Source: Gammaproteobacteria bacterium
Lineage (GTDB): Bacteria; Pseudomonadota; Gammaproteobacteria; Steroidobacterales; Rariloculaceae
Reading direction: 5' to 3'
Length of the DNA stretch: 64,000 nt
Assembly: GCA_022820625.1 (NCBI GenBank)
Contig: JAJEFE010000004.1
Location: 1-64,000 of the forward strand
This document shows, piece after piece, positions 14,010 through 22,787 of the stretch; within the stretch, counting starts at the first letter, position 1, and each line of letters begins with the position of its first letter. The notes under the pieces were generated by a model. The model did no database searches, was not told the DNA's origin, and saw nothing but the letters and a program-made list of their open reading frames with translations. The translations under genes and the position numbers were made by a program.

Positions 14010-16235
14010 ATGGGGCCAGTGAGAACGACAACCTGGAGGGACTGGCCGCACCGCCTGTCCGGAATCTGCCTCGCCCTGTGGGCCGGCCTGGCTTGCGCAC
14101 AAGCGCAGGACGTTCGCGCTGGCGTCGAGCGCAAGGTCAGCGAAATCGCCCGAACCTCCACTCCCCCGACTCTCGACGGCAGGCTGGACGAAGCGGTCTG
14201 GTCGCAGGCCACGATCATCGAAGACCTGCACCAATACGATCCTGTCGAACACGGCGAGCCGACGGAAACGTCCCGGTTCTACGTGCTCTACGACGACGAC
14301 AACCTGTACGTGGGCGCACGGCTGCTGGACAGCAAACCGTCCGAAATCGATGCCCGTCAGCTCATCCAGGACCAGTCGGTGGAGGTCGACGACCGCATCG
14401 AGGTGGTCATCGACCCCTTCAACAACCTGCGAACCGGGTACAGGTTCCAGATCAACCCCAACGGTATACGCCGCGACGGCATCTACGAGGGGCCGACCGA
14501 GATCAACGAGGAATGGGACGGCATCTGGGCCGCCGAAGCCAGTATCGATGAGCAGGGTTGGACCGGCGAGATCGCGATTCCCTTCAAGACGCTCAACTTC
14601 GATCCGGACAACCCGGACTGGGGCTTTACCGTGGGCCGGGTGATCCCGCGGAGGAACGAGAAAATCGCCTGGACCTCCTTCGACCGGGAAATCAATCCGG
14701 CCGCCGCCGGTGTCCTCACCGGCTTCTCAGGACTCCAGCAGGGCAAGGGCCTCGATATCGTTCCGTCGGTCAACCTGGGCGGCCGCAAGGATCACATGAC
14801 GGCGGCCGAGAGCACCCACGCGGATCCGTCCCTGGACCTGTTCTACAACATCACCCCCTCGCTGACCGGCGTGCTGACGCTCAACACGGATTTCTCGGAT
14901 ACCGAAGTGGATGACCGGCAGGTCAACCTGACCCGATTCTCAACCTTCTTTCCGGAGAAACGGGATTTCTTCCTGCAGGATGCCGACATCTTCGCATTCG
15001 GCCTCAAGGGCACCGACAGCAACAACCGCAACGGCATTCCCTTCTTCTCCCGGCGCATCGGCCTGAGCGATGCCGGCCGGCCCGTGGACCTGGACCTCGG
15101 TACCAAGCTTACGGGGCGCGCCGGGCGCTTCAACATCGGCGCACTGGGCGTCACCCAGGCCGGTTACCGGGGCCGCAACGGCTACGTCGAAGAAGACGAA
15201 CTGTTTGTCGGGCGCGTGGCAGCCAATGTGCTTGAGGAATCCAGCCTGGGGATGATCTTCACCCAGGGCGACCCCCGATCGAACCTGGACAATTCGCTGA
15301 TGGGCGCGGACTTCCGTTACCGCAACACCCGCCTGCCCGCCGGGCGGGCCCTGGAAGGCGCCGCCTGGTATCAGCAGACCGACACCGAGGGCATGGATAC
15401 GGATCAGTCGGCGTGGGGATTCCGCGCCTCACTGCCATCCAGCGAAGGCATCAACGTTTCAATGGAGCACGAAGTCTTCCAGGCCAATTTCAATCCGGCG
15501 CTGGGATTCCTCAATCGCAGGAACATCGGGCGCACCAGGATCTGGGGCGGATATCGGCACCGGCCCGACGGCCACGATTGGATGCGCTATATTCAGGTTT
15601 TCCTGTCCTGGCAGGAGTTCTGGAACGCCTCTACCGGTGAGCTGGAGACCCGAAACGTCTGGGTAAGGCCGTTTCGCCTGGAAAACCACCGCGGCGACCG
15701 GTTCGGCTTTATTCTGCGCGGCACCCGCGAGGTGCTCACGGAGCCCTTTGAAATTGCCGACGGCATCATCATCCCGCCCGGCGATTACGACTTCGATGCG
15801 TACCGCCTCGAACTGCAATTGGCGGGCGAGCGAACCCTGGCGCCCAGGGCCGATATCAACAAGGGCGATTTCTACGACGGAACCTGGCTGCAGGTGGACA
15901 CCGCCGTCGAGTGGCGGCCGAGCAGCCGCTGGTTCGTCAGCACGGGATACCAGTACACGGAAGTCGACCTGCCGGCGGGCAGCTTCACCACCCGGCTCAT
16001 CCAGTTGCGCGCCAACCTGGCCTTCAACGCCCAGTGGTCATGGGTGAACCTGATCCAGTACGACAACGTTCTGGACACCGTCGGCATCAACGGCCGCCTG
16101 CGCTGGAATCCCCGCGCCGGCGAGGATCTCTACCTGGTGCTCAACCACGAGTCCGAAGCCATGGCGGCGTTCTCGGGCCTCCGGGCGCGCGCCTCCGAAT
16201 TAACGGTAAAGTACAGCCGTACGTTCCGGTTTTAG
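14010..16235 (+). CDS. DUF5916 outer-membrane barrel with CBM9-like domain (paralog 1)
   Basis: The 741-residue exported protein has a signal peptide ending in ACAQAQ, a carbohydrate-binding family 9-like domain (about residues 40-220; TPPTLDGRLDEAVW, then FNNLRTGYRFQINP), and a long DUF5916 region of repeated beta-strands ending in K-Y-S-R-T-F-R-F. A terminal Phe is the usual signature of outer-membrane barrels. Family members are thought to bind or transport oligosaccharides, but the role is not established. Start: ATG at 14010 has GGAG only one base away; GTG at 14019 has better spacing and is equally likely. A second copy is at 26929-28992. Confidence 0.82.
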   Translation: MGPVRTTTWRDWPHRLSGICLALWAGLACAQAQDVRAGVERKVSEIARTSTPPTLDGRLDEAVWSQATIIEDLHQYDPVEHGEPTETSRFYVLYDDDNLYVGARLLDSKPSEIDARQLIQDQSVEVDDRIEVVIDPFNNLRTGYRFQINPNGIRRDGIYEGPTEINEEWDGIWAAEASIDEQGWTGEIAIPFKTLNFDPDNPDWGFTVGRVIPRRNEKIAWTSFDREINPAAAGVLTGFSGLQQGKGLDIVPSVNLGGRKDHMTAAESTHADPSLDLFYNITPSLTGVLTLNTDFSDTEVDDRQVNLTRFSTFFPEKRDFFLQDADIFAFGLKGTDSNNRNGIPFFSRRIGLSDAGRPVDLDLGTKLTGRAGRFNIGALGVTQAGYRGRNGYVEEDELFVGRVAANVLEESSLGMIFTQGDPRSNLDNSLMGADFRYRNTRLPAGRALEGAAWYQQTDTEGMDTDQSAWGFRASLPSSEGINVSMEHEVFQANFNPALGFLNRRNIGRTRIWGGYRHRPDGHDWMRYIQVFLSWQEFWNASTGELETRNVWVRPFRLENHRGDRFGFILRGTREVLTEPFEIADGIIIPPGDYDFDAYRLELQLAGERTLAPRADINKGDFYDGTWLQVDTAVEWRPSSRWFVSTGYQYTEVDLPAGSFTTRLIQLRANLAFNAQWSWVNLIQYDNVLDTVGINGRLRWNPRAGEDLYLVLNHESEAMAAFSGLRARASELTVKYSRTFRF

Positions 16236-16352
16236 GAGCCTGTGCCGCCGCCGGGAATCCGTGCGGCCAATATGCATTCTGCCTCGGCCGGGAATCAAAG
16301 GCCATACGTCGGGCGCGTGGTCGACAATGTCAGGCTCGTACATTCGAGCGAT

Positions 16353-17333
16353 CTACCGCTGGACGTATTTTCTTACCGTGGCCGCGCCCACTTCCGCGCC
16401 GAAGATCTCCCCTGAACCGTAAGCCGCAAGCCCATGAGCACCAGTAGCGGCCTCGTTCTCCGGGTCGAATTCAGGATCCGGAATGAACGCGGCCACCGAG
16501 CCGTCGAGTGCACTACCCACACGAATACCACGCTCCCACCCGGGATTCCGTGCGGTATTGGACTGGTTGTCCGACACGTATAACGTGTCGTTGGGCGCGA
16601 TGAAGAGCCCGCTGGCTCTGCCGAACTGATGCCATTGATCCAGGAACGCACCATCCTGGTCGAAGATCTGGACCCGGTTGTTGTCCCTGTCGGCAACGAA
16701 GAGCCGGCCAAGGGAATCCATGGCGATGTCATGGGGCACGAGGAACTGGCCCGGCTCGGAGCCGGTTCCACCGAAACTCGCCAGGAACTCTCCGTCCGCG
16801 GAAAACTTCTGAACGCGGTTGTTGGAGTCCGGGTTGTGTCCTTCCGTAACGAAGATATCCCCGTTGGGCGCAACGACAACCCCGGTTGGACCGTTGAATT
16901 GTCCGGGGGCCGCGCCGGCCACCCCGGCCTCGCCCAACGTCATCAGGATGTCCCCGTCCGGGCTGAACTTGAAGACCTGGTGCCCACGTGGGCCTTCGCC
17001 GTCCGCATCCGTGACCCAGATGTTTCCATCCGCGTCGACGTAGATCCCGTGAGGCCAAACGAACAGGCCCTCGCCGAATCCCCGAACCCACCGGCCCGCA
17101 GGATCGTACATATGGACGGGTGCAAGGCTGTCCCGACCGACGCAACTGTTCTGGCCGCACCGCTCGGCGATCCAGAGATTGTTTTCGCCATCAGGGTAAA
17201 CGGAGCTGACGGAACCCAAAGCTCTGGCGTTCGGCGGCTGAATCCATCCGGAAACTTCTCTATACGAAATATCCTGCGCGTTGGCCATTCCAACCGAGCT
17301 GATCAGTACAAGTCGAGTGGCAAATCGCAACAT
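16353..17333 (-). CDS. Exported NHL-repeat beta-propeller protein
   Basis: The 326-residue protein has a signal peptide (ATRLVLISSVGMANAQ) and a run of about six NHL repeats: VWPHGIYVDADGNIWVTD, NGPTGVVVAPNGDIFVTE, VPHDIAMDSLGRLFVAD and others. This arrangement resembles peptidyl-alpha-hydroxyglycine amidating lyase-like and Vgb-like propellers, without a clear catalytic assignment. The ATG at 17333 is preceded by AGGAGG with normal spacing. It is convergent with the DUF5916 gene and divergent from DUF3500. Confidence 0.85.
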   Translation of the reverse strand: MLRFATRLVLISSVGMANAQDISYREVSGWIQPPNARALGSVSSVYPDGENNLWIAERCGQNSCVGRDSLAPVHMYDPAGRWVRGFGEGLFVWPHGIYVDADGNIWVTDADGEGPRGHQVFKFSPDGDILMTLGEAGVAGAAPGQFNGPTGVVVAPNGDIFVTEGHNPDSNNRVQKFSADGEFLASFGGTGSEPGQFLVPHDIAMDSLGRLFVADRDNNRVQIFDQDGAFLDQWHQFGRASGLFIAPNDTLYVSDNQSNTARNPGWERGIRVGSALDGSVAAFIPDPEFDPENEAATGAHGLAAYGSGEIFGAEVGAATVRKYVQR

Positions 17334-17500
17334 CTTGCAAGCCCTCCTGGCCTGTATCGTGTGCCTTGTAAGCAAATCTGTAAGCCGGTAGTTTATCCGC
17401 CTCGTCCTGAACGGAACATCGCGCCGTTTGCCCTGATCCTGCATGGGTATGGAGAACGCTTGCATGCGCGCCAAAGCCAGTCCGCGCTACTACCACGACA

Positions 17501-18757
17501 ATGAGTTACGCTGACTACCGACCCTTCGTACCCACCCCCGAGCAATCACGCATAGCGGGCGAGACGGCAGAGGAGCACACCGCTGGCCGTTTGCCCACAA
17601 GGCGTGCGCGGACCGTTTTCGATGAGTGGAGGGCCCTTTACGACACCCCGTTCCTGGGTATCACCGCTGACGGAACCGTCAAGGATGGCCTTTTCACCCT
17701 GAAGGACAGCGGTGCTCCCGTGGAACGGATGACCAGCACGGCGTCGGCAGTACTCGACATCCTGACGCCCGCAGAACGCAAAGCCTGTCAACACCCGATT
17801 GGCTCGCGTCTATGGCGCAAGTGGCAGAACACGGAGATGTTCGTCGAGGACTACGGTCTGCGCCTGGAACATGCCACGACCACGGTGCGCGAGCAGGTTC
17901 TTCAAGTCCTGCGGGAAAGTTTGAGCACCAGTGGATACGAAAGCACCCTCGGCGTCATGAGGTTGAACGAGTTTCTCGGCGAGGTGATGAATGCAACCGG
18001 TGTGCTGAACCGGTGGAGCTACAACTTCTGCATCTTCGGCGCGCCATCAACCACCGAACCATGGGGTTGGCAACTTTTCGGCCATCACCTTGTTCTCAAC
18101 TGTTTCTGCCTGGGTGGGCAGATGGTATTGACGCCATTCTTTCAGGGCGCAGAAATCGTCTACGCCGATACCGGGCCGCACAAGGGTCTGACGCTATTCA
18201 GGGACCACGAGCGAAAGGGTCTGCAACTCATGAATGCGCTGCCCGAAAAGTTGCAGCGGCGGGCCATCGTCGGCCATTCGATCATGGGCGAGGATCTGCC
18301 CGAAGGCCGCAGGCACTTTGCGGACTACATGCATCTGGGTGGCGCGTATCAGGACAATCGAATCGTGCGCTACGAAGGCGTCGATACAACGCTATTCGAT
18401 ACCGGGCACAAGAACCGCCTGATGGACCTCGTCGCCGAATACATCCGGCCGCTGCCTCACGGGCCGCGCCAGGCCAAGCTGGAAGAGTTCGAACGACACT
18501 TGGGCGACACGCATTTCTGCTGGATCGGCGGTCACGGACCCAATGACGCGTTCTACTACCGGATTCAAAGCCCCGTCGTATTCGTCGAATTCGACCATCA
18601 TCCAGGCTTGTTCCTGACCAACGAGATACCGCTCAAGTTTCACATTCACACCATCGTGCGCACACCGAATGGAAACGACTACGGTATAGACTTGTTGCGT
18701 CAGCACTATCGGCAGTCGCACAAGCATGGGCATGGACACTCGCACGATCACGACTAG
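17501..18757 (+). CDS. DUF3500 family protein
   Basis: The 418-residue cytoplasmic protein matches DUF3500, whose function is unknown. Supporting signs are the conserved LxxxQWALFDTPFLGI-like N-terminal pattern (here RALYDTPFLGI), the PWGWQLFGHHLVLNC motif, and FVEFDHHPG near the C-terminus. The last 12 residues are His/Asp-rich (HKHGHGHSHDHD), which could bind metal. The SDR gene follows after 11 nt, so the two probably form one operon. Confidence 0.85.
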   Translation: MSYADYRPFVPTPEQSRIAGETAEEHTAGRLPTRRARTVFDEWRALYDTPFLGITADGTVKDGLFTLKDSGAPVERMTSTASAVLDILTPAERKACQHPIGSRLWRKWQNTEMFVEDYGLRLEHATTTVREQVLQVLRESLSTSGYESTLGVMRLNEFLGEVMNATGVLNRWSYNFCIFGAPSTTEPWGWQLFGHHLVLNCFCLGGQMVLTPFFQGAEIVYADTGPHKGLTLFRDHERKGLQLMNALPEKLQRRAIVGHSIMGEDLPEGRRHFADYMHLGGAYQDNRIVRYEGVDTTLFDTGHKNRLMDLVAEYIRPLPHGPRQAKLEEFERHLGDTHFCWIGGHGPNDAFYYRIQSPVVFVEFDHHPGLFLTNEIPLKFHIHTIVRTPNGNDYGIDLLRQHYRQSHKHGHGHSHDHD

Positions 18758-18768
18758 GCGTTGATTTC

Positions 18769-19548
18769 ATGGATCTCGGTATCGCCGGCAGGACGGCGCT
18801 GTTGTGCGCATCAAGTCAGGGCCTCGGCTACGCCTGCGCCCAGGCGCTGGCCCAGGAGGGAGTTAACGTCACGATAAACGGTCGCGACGAAAACAAGCTC
18901 AGGAAGGCCGCCAACGCGCTGTCGGAAGTCGGCGAGCACGACGTGCACTACGTAGCAGGCGACGTCACGACCGATGCGGGCCGTGCCGCGCTTCTTGAGG
19001 CATGCCCGGCGCCGGACATTCTGCTGAACAACAACGCCGGACCCAGCGCAATACAATTTCCCGACACGAAACCGTCAGACTGGCGTGCAACGCTCGACGG
19101 CAACATGATTGCGCCGATCCTCCTGATACACGCCGTACTGCCGGGGATGATCGAGCGAAAATTCGGGCGAATCGTCAACATCACATCTGCAATGGTGACG
19201 GCTCCCAAGCCTCACCACACGCTCTCCGCCGGCGCGCGCGCGGGACTTACAGCTTCCCTGAAGGCATTGTCTCTGGATGTCGCCAGACACAATGTGACGA
19301 TCAACAACATGCTGCCCGAGCGTTTCGACACTCAGCGCCAGGAGCAGATGGCGAGAGCGTGGATGAAACGCGAGGGCATTACCTACGAACAGGCACGGGC
19401 GCTGCAGGTGAAGGCCATCGCCGCCGATCGACTCGGCCGGCCGGAAGAATTCGGTGCGGCGTTCGCGTTCCTGTGCAGCGCGCACGCCGGCTACATTTCC
19501 GGCCAGAACCTGCACCTCGACGGTGGTTCCTACCCGGCACTGCTGTAG
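18769..19548 (+). CDS. Short-chain dehydrogenase-like protein with altered active site
   Basis: The 259-residue protein has the SDR Rossmann fold: the nucleotide motif CASSQGLGYA, the NNAG motif (NNNAGPSA), the catalytic-Ser region NITSAMV, and a C-terminal GQNLHLDGG. Where classical SDRs have Tyr-x-x-x-Lys it has Leu-Ser-Ala-Gly-Ala-Arg, so both Tyr and Lys are replaced. Related SDR subfamilies with this variation exist; whether it still reduces a ketone is uncertain. It follows the DUF3500 gene closely. Confidence 0.82.
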   Translation: MDLGIAGRTALLCASSQGLGYACAQALAQEGVNVTINGRDENKLRKAANALSEVGEHDVHYVAGDVTTDAGRAALLEACPAPDILLNNNAGPSAIQFPDTKPSDWRATLDGNMIAPILLIHAVLPGMIERKFGRIVNITSAMVTAPKPHHTLSAGARAGLTASLKALSLDVARHNVTINNMLPERFDTQRQEQMARAWMKREGITYEQARALQVKAIAADRLGRPEEFGAAFAFLCSAHAGYISGQNLHLDGGSYPALL

Positions 19549-19632
19549 TTCGGTTTACTTTCGTTTGCTCCATTTCGCATCAGCAAACCAAACGAACCGC
19601 GAGTGGTGTGGGCGTGATCCCGACTTACACGT

Positions 19633-20220
19633 CTATGGTCGTACGTAGCCCATCAGCCCCGGGAACTCCTCCTCAAGCCTGACGGCCGCCTCTGCATCAA
19701 TGAGGAAGCATTCAGTTCTGTCGAATCCCGGTTCGATGAGTCCGCACACCGGGAGCCGCTCCCTCAGTCGGCGCATGACGGGTGTGTCTCCGCGAATACC
19801 GTAAGTGACGAGGAGTTGTGCAGGCTCGCCCTCGGAGTCGCCGGGGATCAACAGCGCTCTCAAGCGGGCGCGATTCGGCGTGACGGCAGGAAAAATCGAA
19901 ACGGTCACAGCGTCTCCCGGGCTAACGAGCTCTTCGTGCCAACCCTCCCGCGCAAGCTGCGACGCGGGACTCAGTTCAAGCAGCCAGCCTTCGGAGTTTC
20001 CCGCCTCGTCGATCGAGTCGATGATCAGGGCACCGTGGGGATTCAGGATCCGAAAAGCCCGGACCGTGCCATCGAACGCGTAAACGGCGTCCTCGCCTTC
20101 GGGTGTCTGCAACGCGCTGAATGAATGGTGTGAAGCGGCGGACTGAGGCCAAACCAAAATTGCGGCAAACGCCGCGATCGCTTCAGATAACCGGCCGAAA
20201 AGAAATCGCTGAACCTTCAT
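19633..20220 (-). CDS. Exported DUF6152-type protein (single-domain)
   Basis: The 195-residue protein has a signal peptide and the S-H-H-S motif at its mature N-terminus, followed by the beta-rich domain (FDGTVRAFRILNPHGALII, WLLELSPASQL, SPGDAVTVSIFPA). The C-terminal G-Y-S-x-G-R-W block of longer family members is absent; the tail has two Cys that may pair. The ATG at 20220 has GGGGAG upstream. Function unknown. Confidence 0.75.
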   Translation of the reverse strand: MKVQRFLFGRLSEAIAAFAAILVWPQSAASHHSFSALQTPEGEDAVYAFDGTVRAFRILNPHGALIIDSIDEAGNSEGWLLELSPASQLAREGWHEELVSPGDAVTVSIFPAVTPNRARLRALLIPGDSEGEPAQLLVTYGIRGDTPVMRRLRERLPVCGLIEPGFDRTECFLIDAEAAVRLEEEFPGLMGYVRP

Positions 20221-20372
20221 GACTCCCCTTGTTCTTTGTGGTTCCTCAGATTCTACTCCCGCAAATTTGAATTGTCGCTGCATCGGTCAATTCACCTGCC
20301 TCTCGACGTCGCAGGCACCGATGGCGGCGCAGCGACTGTGGCCGTCACCCGGCGAACATCGGCACCGGCAGG

Positions 20373-21647
20373 CTACAGCATCGTGCGCACGGCGAGTGAC
20401 GAGAAAAACAGCAGCACGACGAGCAGAGCCGCCGATCCCCAGGGGCTGTTCTTCAGCCGCTCACCGACCCAGTCCGAGCGACCGTTAAGCAGTAGCAGGG
20501 CCAGAGTAACGAATGGCAGAAACAGGGCTCCGGTCACCGTGTACAGTCGCTGGACGTCCTGAAATCCCCTGAAGAGCCCGACCATCGGCACGGTTGCGAT
20601 GAGCAGCAGGTAGGCGCGATAGGGCCACGCCGAGGTATCCACCGTCACTTGCGCACCGCGCTCGTGGCGCTCGCGCACGAGTCCCCAGCAGTCGGCAAAG
20701 ATATAGGGTATTGACTGCCAGACCCCGAGGAGGCTGCTGAAGACGGCTCCGAACGCGCCGATCAGAAACAGCCACCGGCCCCAGGGTCCGAGCGGGCCCT
20801 CGAGCCGATCCGCCAGACCGACCAGCAGCGTGGTGCCCTGCCCCTCGATCTCGATCGTGCTCCCGATGATCACCATGGCGATCCCGAATAGCGCGGTCAT
20901 GAGGTAGCCGGCACCCAGATCAACGCGACAGACCCAGAGCTCGCCGGGGTCGGTACGTCCTTCCTCACGCATCCAGTATCCATAGCAAAGCATCGTGACC
21001 GTGCCCCCGATGCCGCCGATCAGCGCAACCGTCCACGTCAGACCGAGTCCGCTGAAGTCCGGAATCGTCGGCACCAGAAGACCCCGGAGCACCACACCCG
21101 TCCCCGGCCACAGCAACACCGCGGTGAGCACCACCGTGACAAACATCACGCCGATACAGACTCGCATGACCTGTTCGAACAACCGGTAGCCACCGATCAA
21201 TACCATCGCAACGCCGACCGCGCTGGATGCGATACCGAAAACGGCTTTGCCATTGTCGGGATTTTCAAATACGGGAAACAACGCAACGAGCGCCACGCCG
21301 CAGGCACTCATTTGAGCACCGCCGACGAAGAATGTGAACAACAGCAAATAGGGCAGGAACGCCCAGATGACGATCGGCCCACCCTTGTGAAACACCCCTT
21401 CGAGAAACGTGTTGCCGGTGGCCAGTTGCCAACGGGCCACGCCCTCGGTGATCACGTATTTCATGAAGGCGCCAACGACGACCGCCCACAGGAGGCCCGT
21501 GCCCAGGAGACTGCCAACGAAGGTGCCGGTGGCAAGGTCGCCGCCACCCACTCCCGTCGCCGCCAGTAGCAGCCCGGGCCCGATCGCGGCCAGCATGGGA
21601 AACTTCCTGGCGCCCTTGTCCGGGTCCCTGGCCGACGAGGTGGTCAC
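20373..21647 (-). CDS. NRAMP-like membrane transporter
   Basis: The 424-residue integral membrane protein has about eleven hydrophobic segments in NRAMP order (GPGLLLAATGVGGGDLATGT in TM1). Canonical manganese/iron NRAMPs have DPGN in TM1 and MPH in TM6; here these positions read GVGGGD and TMLCYGYW, so transition-metal selectivity may be lost, as in the NRAMP-related magnesium group. Start GTG at 21647. The YVTN propeller gene ends 32 nt before this start. Confidence 0.8.
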   Translation of the reverse strand: MTTSSARDPDKGARKFPMLAAIGPGLLLAATGVGGGDLATGTFVGSLLGTGLLWAVVVGAFMKYVITEGVARWQLATGNTFLEGVFHKGGPIVIWAFLPYLLLFTFFVGGAQMSACGVALVALFPVFENPDNGKAVFGIASSAVGVAMVLIGGYRLFEQVMRVCIGVMFVTVVLTAVLLWPGTGVVLRGLLVPTIPDFSGLGLTWTVALIGGIGGTVTMLCYGYWMREEGRTDPGELWVCRVDLGAGYLMTALFGIAMVIIGSTIEIEGQGTTLLVGLADRLEGPLGPWGRWLFLIGAFGAVFSSLLGVWQSIPYIFADCWGLVRERHERGAQVTVDTSAWPYRAYLLLIATVPMVGLFRGFQDVQRLYTVTGALFLPFVTLALLLLNGRSDWVGERLKNSPWGSAALLVVLLFFSSLAVRTML

Positions 21648-21679
21648 TTGGCCGCTCTGCGATTCACAAGCTCACGCTG

Positions 21680-22771
21680 TCAATTCCCGTCCATTACACC
21701 GACACGGATCGGCGTCCACGCCATGCCGTCCGGCGAATCGTGATGGTCGATCAACACGCGGTGAGAACCCAACCCGTCCAGGTCGAATACATTGATCAGC
21801 CCTTCGCCGGGATCTGCAACAAAGGCCATGCCGTCGTGGATTAACGCCCCAAAGTTGCCCTCGAAAGGTTCACCGGGCAGCGGTACCTCGGTGATCAGTG
21901 TCCGGGTGTTCACATCCCAGAGGCGCACAAACCTGGGTACCGGCGCGGCCCGCCCACCGCCGTTCGGAATGATTGCAAAGCCATCGGGCCCCATTTCGAT
22001 TCGCCCCGAATACGGTCGGGAGTCCAGTGTCGCGACGACCTCCAGCGACGCCGCGTCGATTACGGATATGGTTTCCTCGTGCCGGTTCGCGACCCAGATT
22101 TCGCTGCCGTCGGCGCTGACGTCGAGACCTTCCGCCCCAAGGCCTGTGTGGATCACCACCGGCGCCCGGTCCTCGCTCAGGAATATCACCGATAACGTGC
22201 CCTCGGCGCCCCGGCTTGTGACATACGCCCGTGAACCGTCGGGGCTCAGCCGAACCATGTGACCGTCACGGCCGCCGGTCGGATACGTACGCACCACGGT
22301 GCGCGCCTCCAGATCCACCAGCGCCAGTTGATCCGACTCCTGCATGGTGGCCACGGCATGCCGTCCATCGGGCATGAACAGCGGCGTATGAGGACGAGAA
22401 TCCGGTCCCAGGTCGATACGTGCATCGATAGTGGCGGTAACGATATCGATCAGGACGATGTGAGTGCCGTGATTATCCTCGGGGCCGTACTCGCCCGTGA
22501 GCGCCTTGGTTCCGTCCGGCGAAACCGCAACCTCGTGGGGGATGATCGGACCGATGGGGACCCGGGCGACCTCCACACGGCTCGGCAGGTCGATAAACGT
22601 AATGCTGCCTCCCGTGCGATTGGCGACAACCAGCGTGCCCTCCTGCGGCGCGGCGGCCAGGCTCCAGAACCACAACGTTAGCACCGCCCATGAGACTCGG
22701 GGGACCCTGCCTCCGTGATTGCGTCTACCTCCAAAGAGCGGGAGACAGAGCGAATTCGGCAAAACTGTCAT
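21680..22771 (-). CDS. Exported YVTN-type beta-propeller protein
   Basis: The 363-residue protein has an N-terminal hydrophobic segment (WAVLTLWFWSLAAA) and repeated propeller motifs: HEVAVSPDGTKALTGE, VRLSPDGSRAYVTS, LDVSADGSEIWVANR, typical of YncE/YVTN repeats. No haem or catalytic motif. Such proteins bind ligands or other proteins in the periplasm. Start ATG at 22771; a GTG is one codon upstream. It lies between the ThDP enzyme gene and the transporter on the same strand, and may be cotranscribed with both. Confidence 0.8.
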   Translation of the reverse strand: MTVLPNSLCLPLFGGRRNHGGRVPRVSWAVLTLWFWSLAAAPQEGTLVVANRTGGSITFIDLPSRVEVARVPIGPIIPHEVAVSPDGTKALTGEYGPEDNHGTHIVLIDIVTATIDARIDLGPDSRPHTPLFMPDGRHAVATMQESDQLALVDLEARTVVRTYPTGGRDGHMVRLSPDGSRAYVTSRGAEGTLSVIFLSEDRAPVVIHTGLGAEGLDVSADGSEIWVANRHEETISVIDAASLEVVATLDSRPYSGRIEMGPDGFAIIPNGGGRAAPVPRFVRLWDVNTRTLITEVPLPGEPFEGNFGALIHDGMAFVADPGEGLINVFDLDGLGSHRVLIDHHDSPDGMAWTPIRVGVMDGN

Positions 22772-22787
22772 CACGACCCAAATGACG

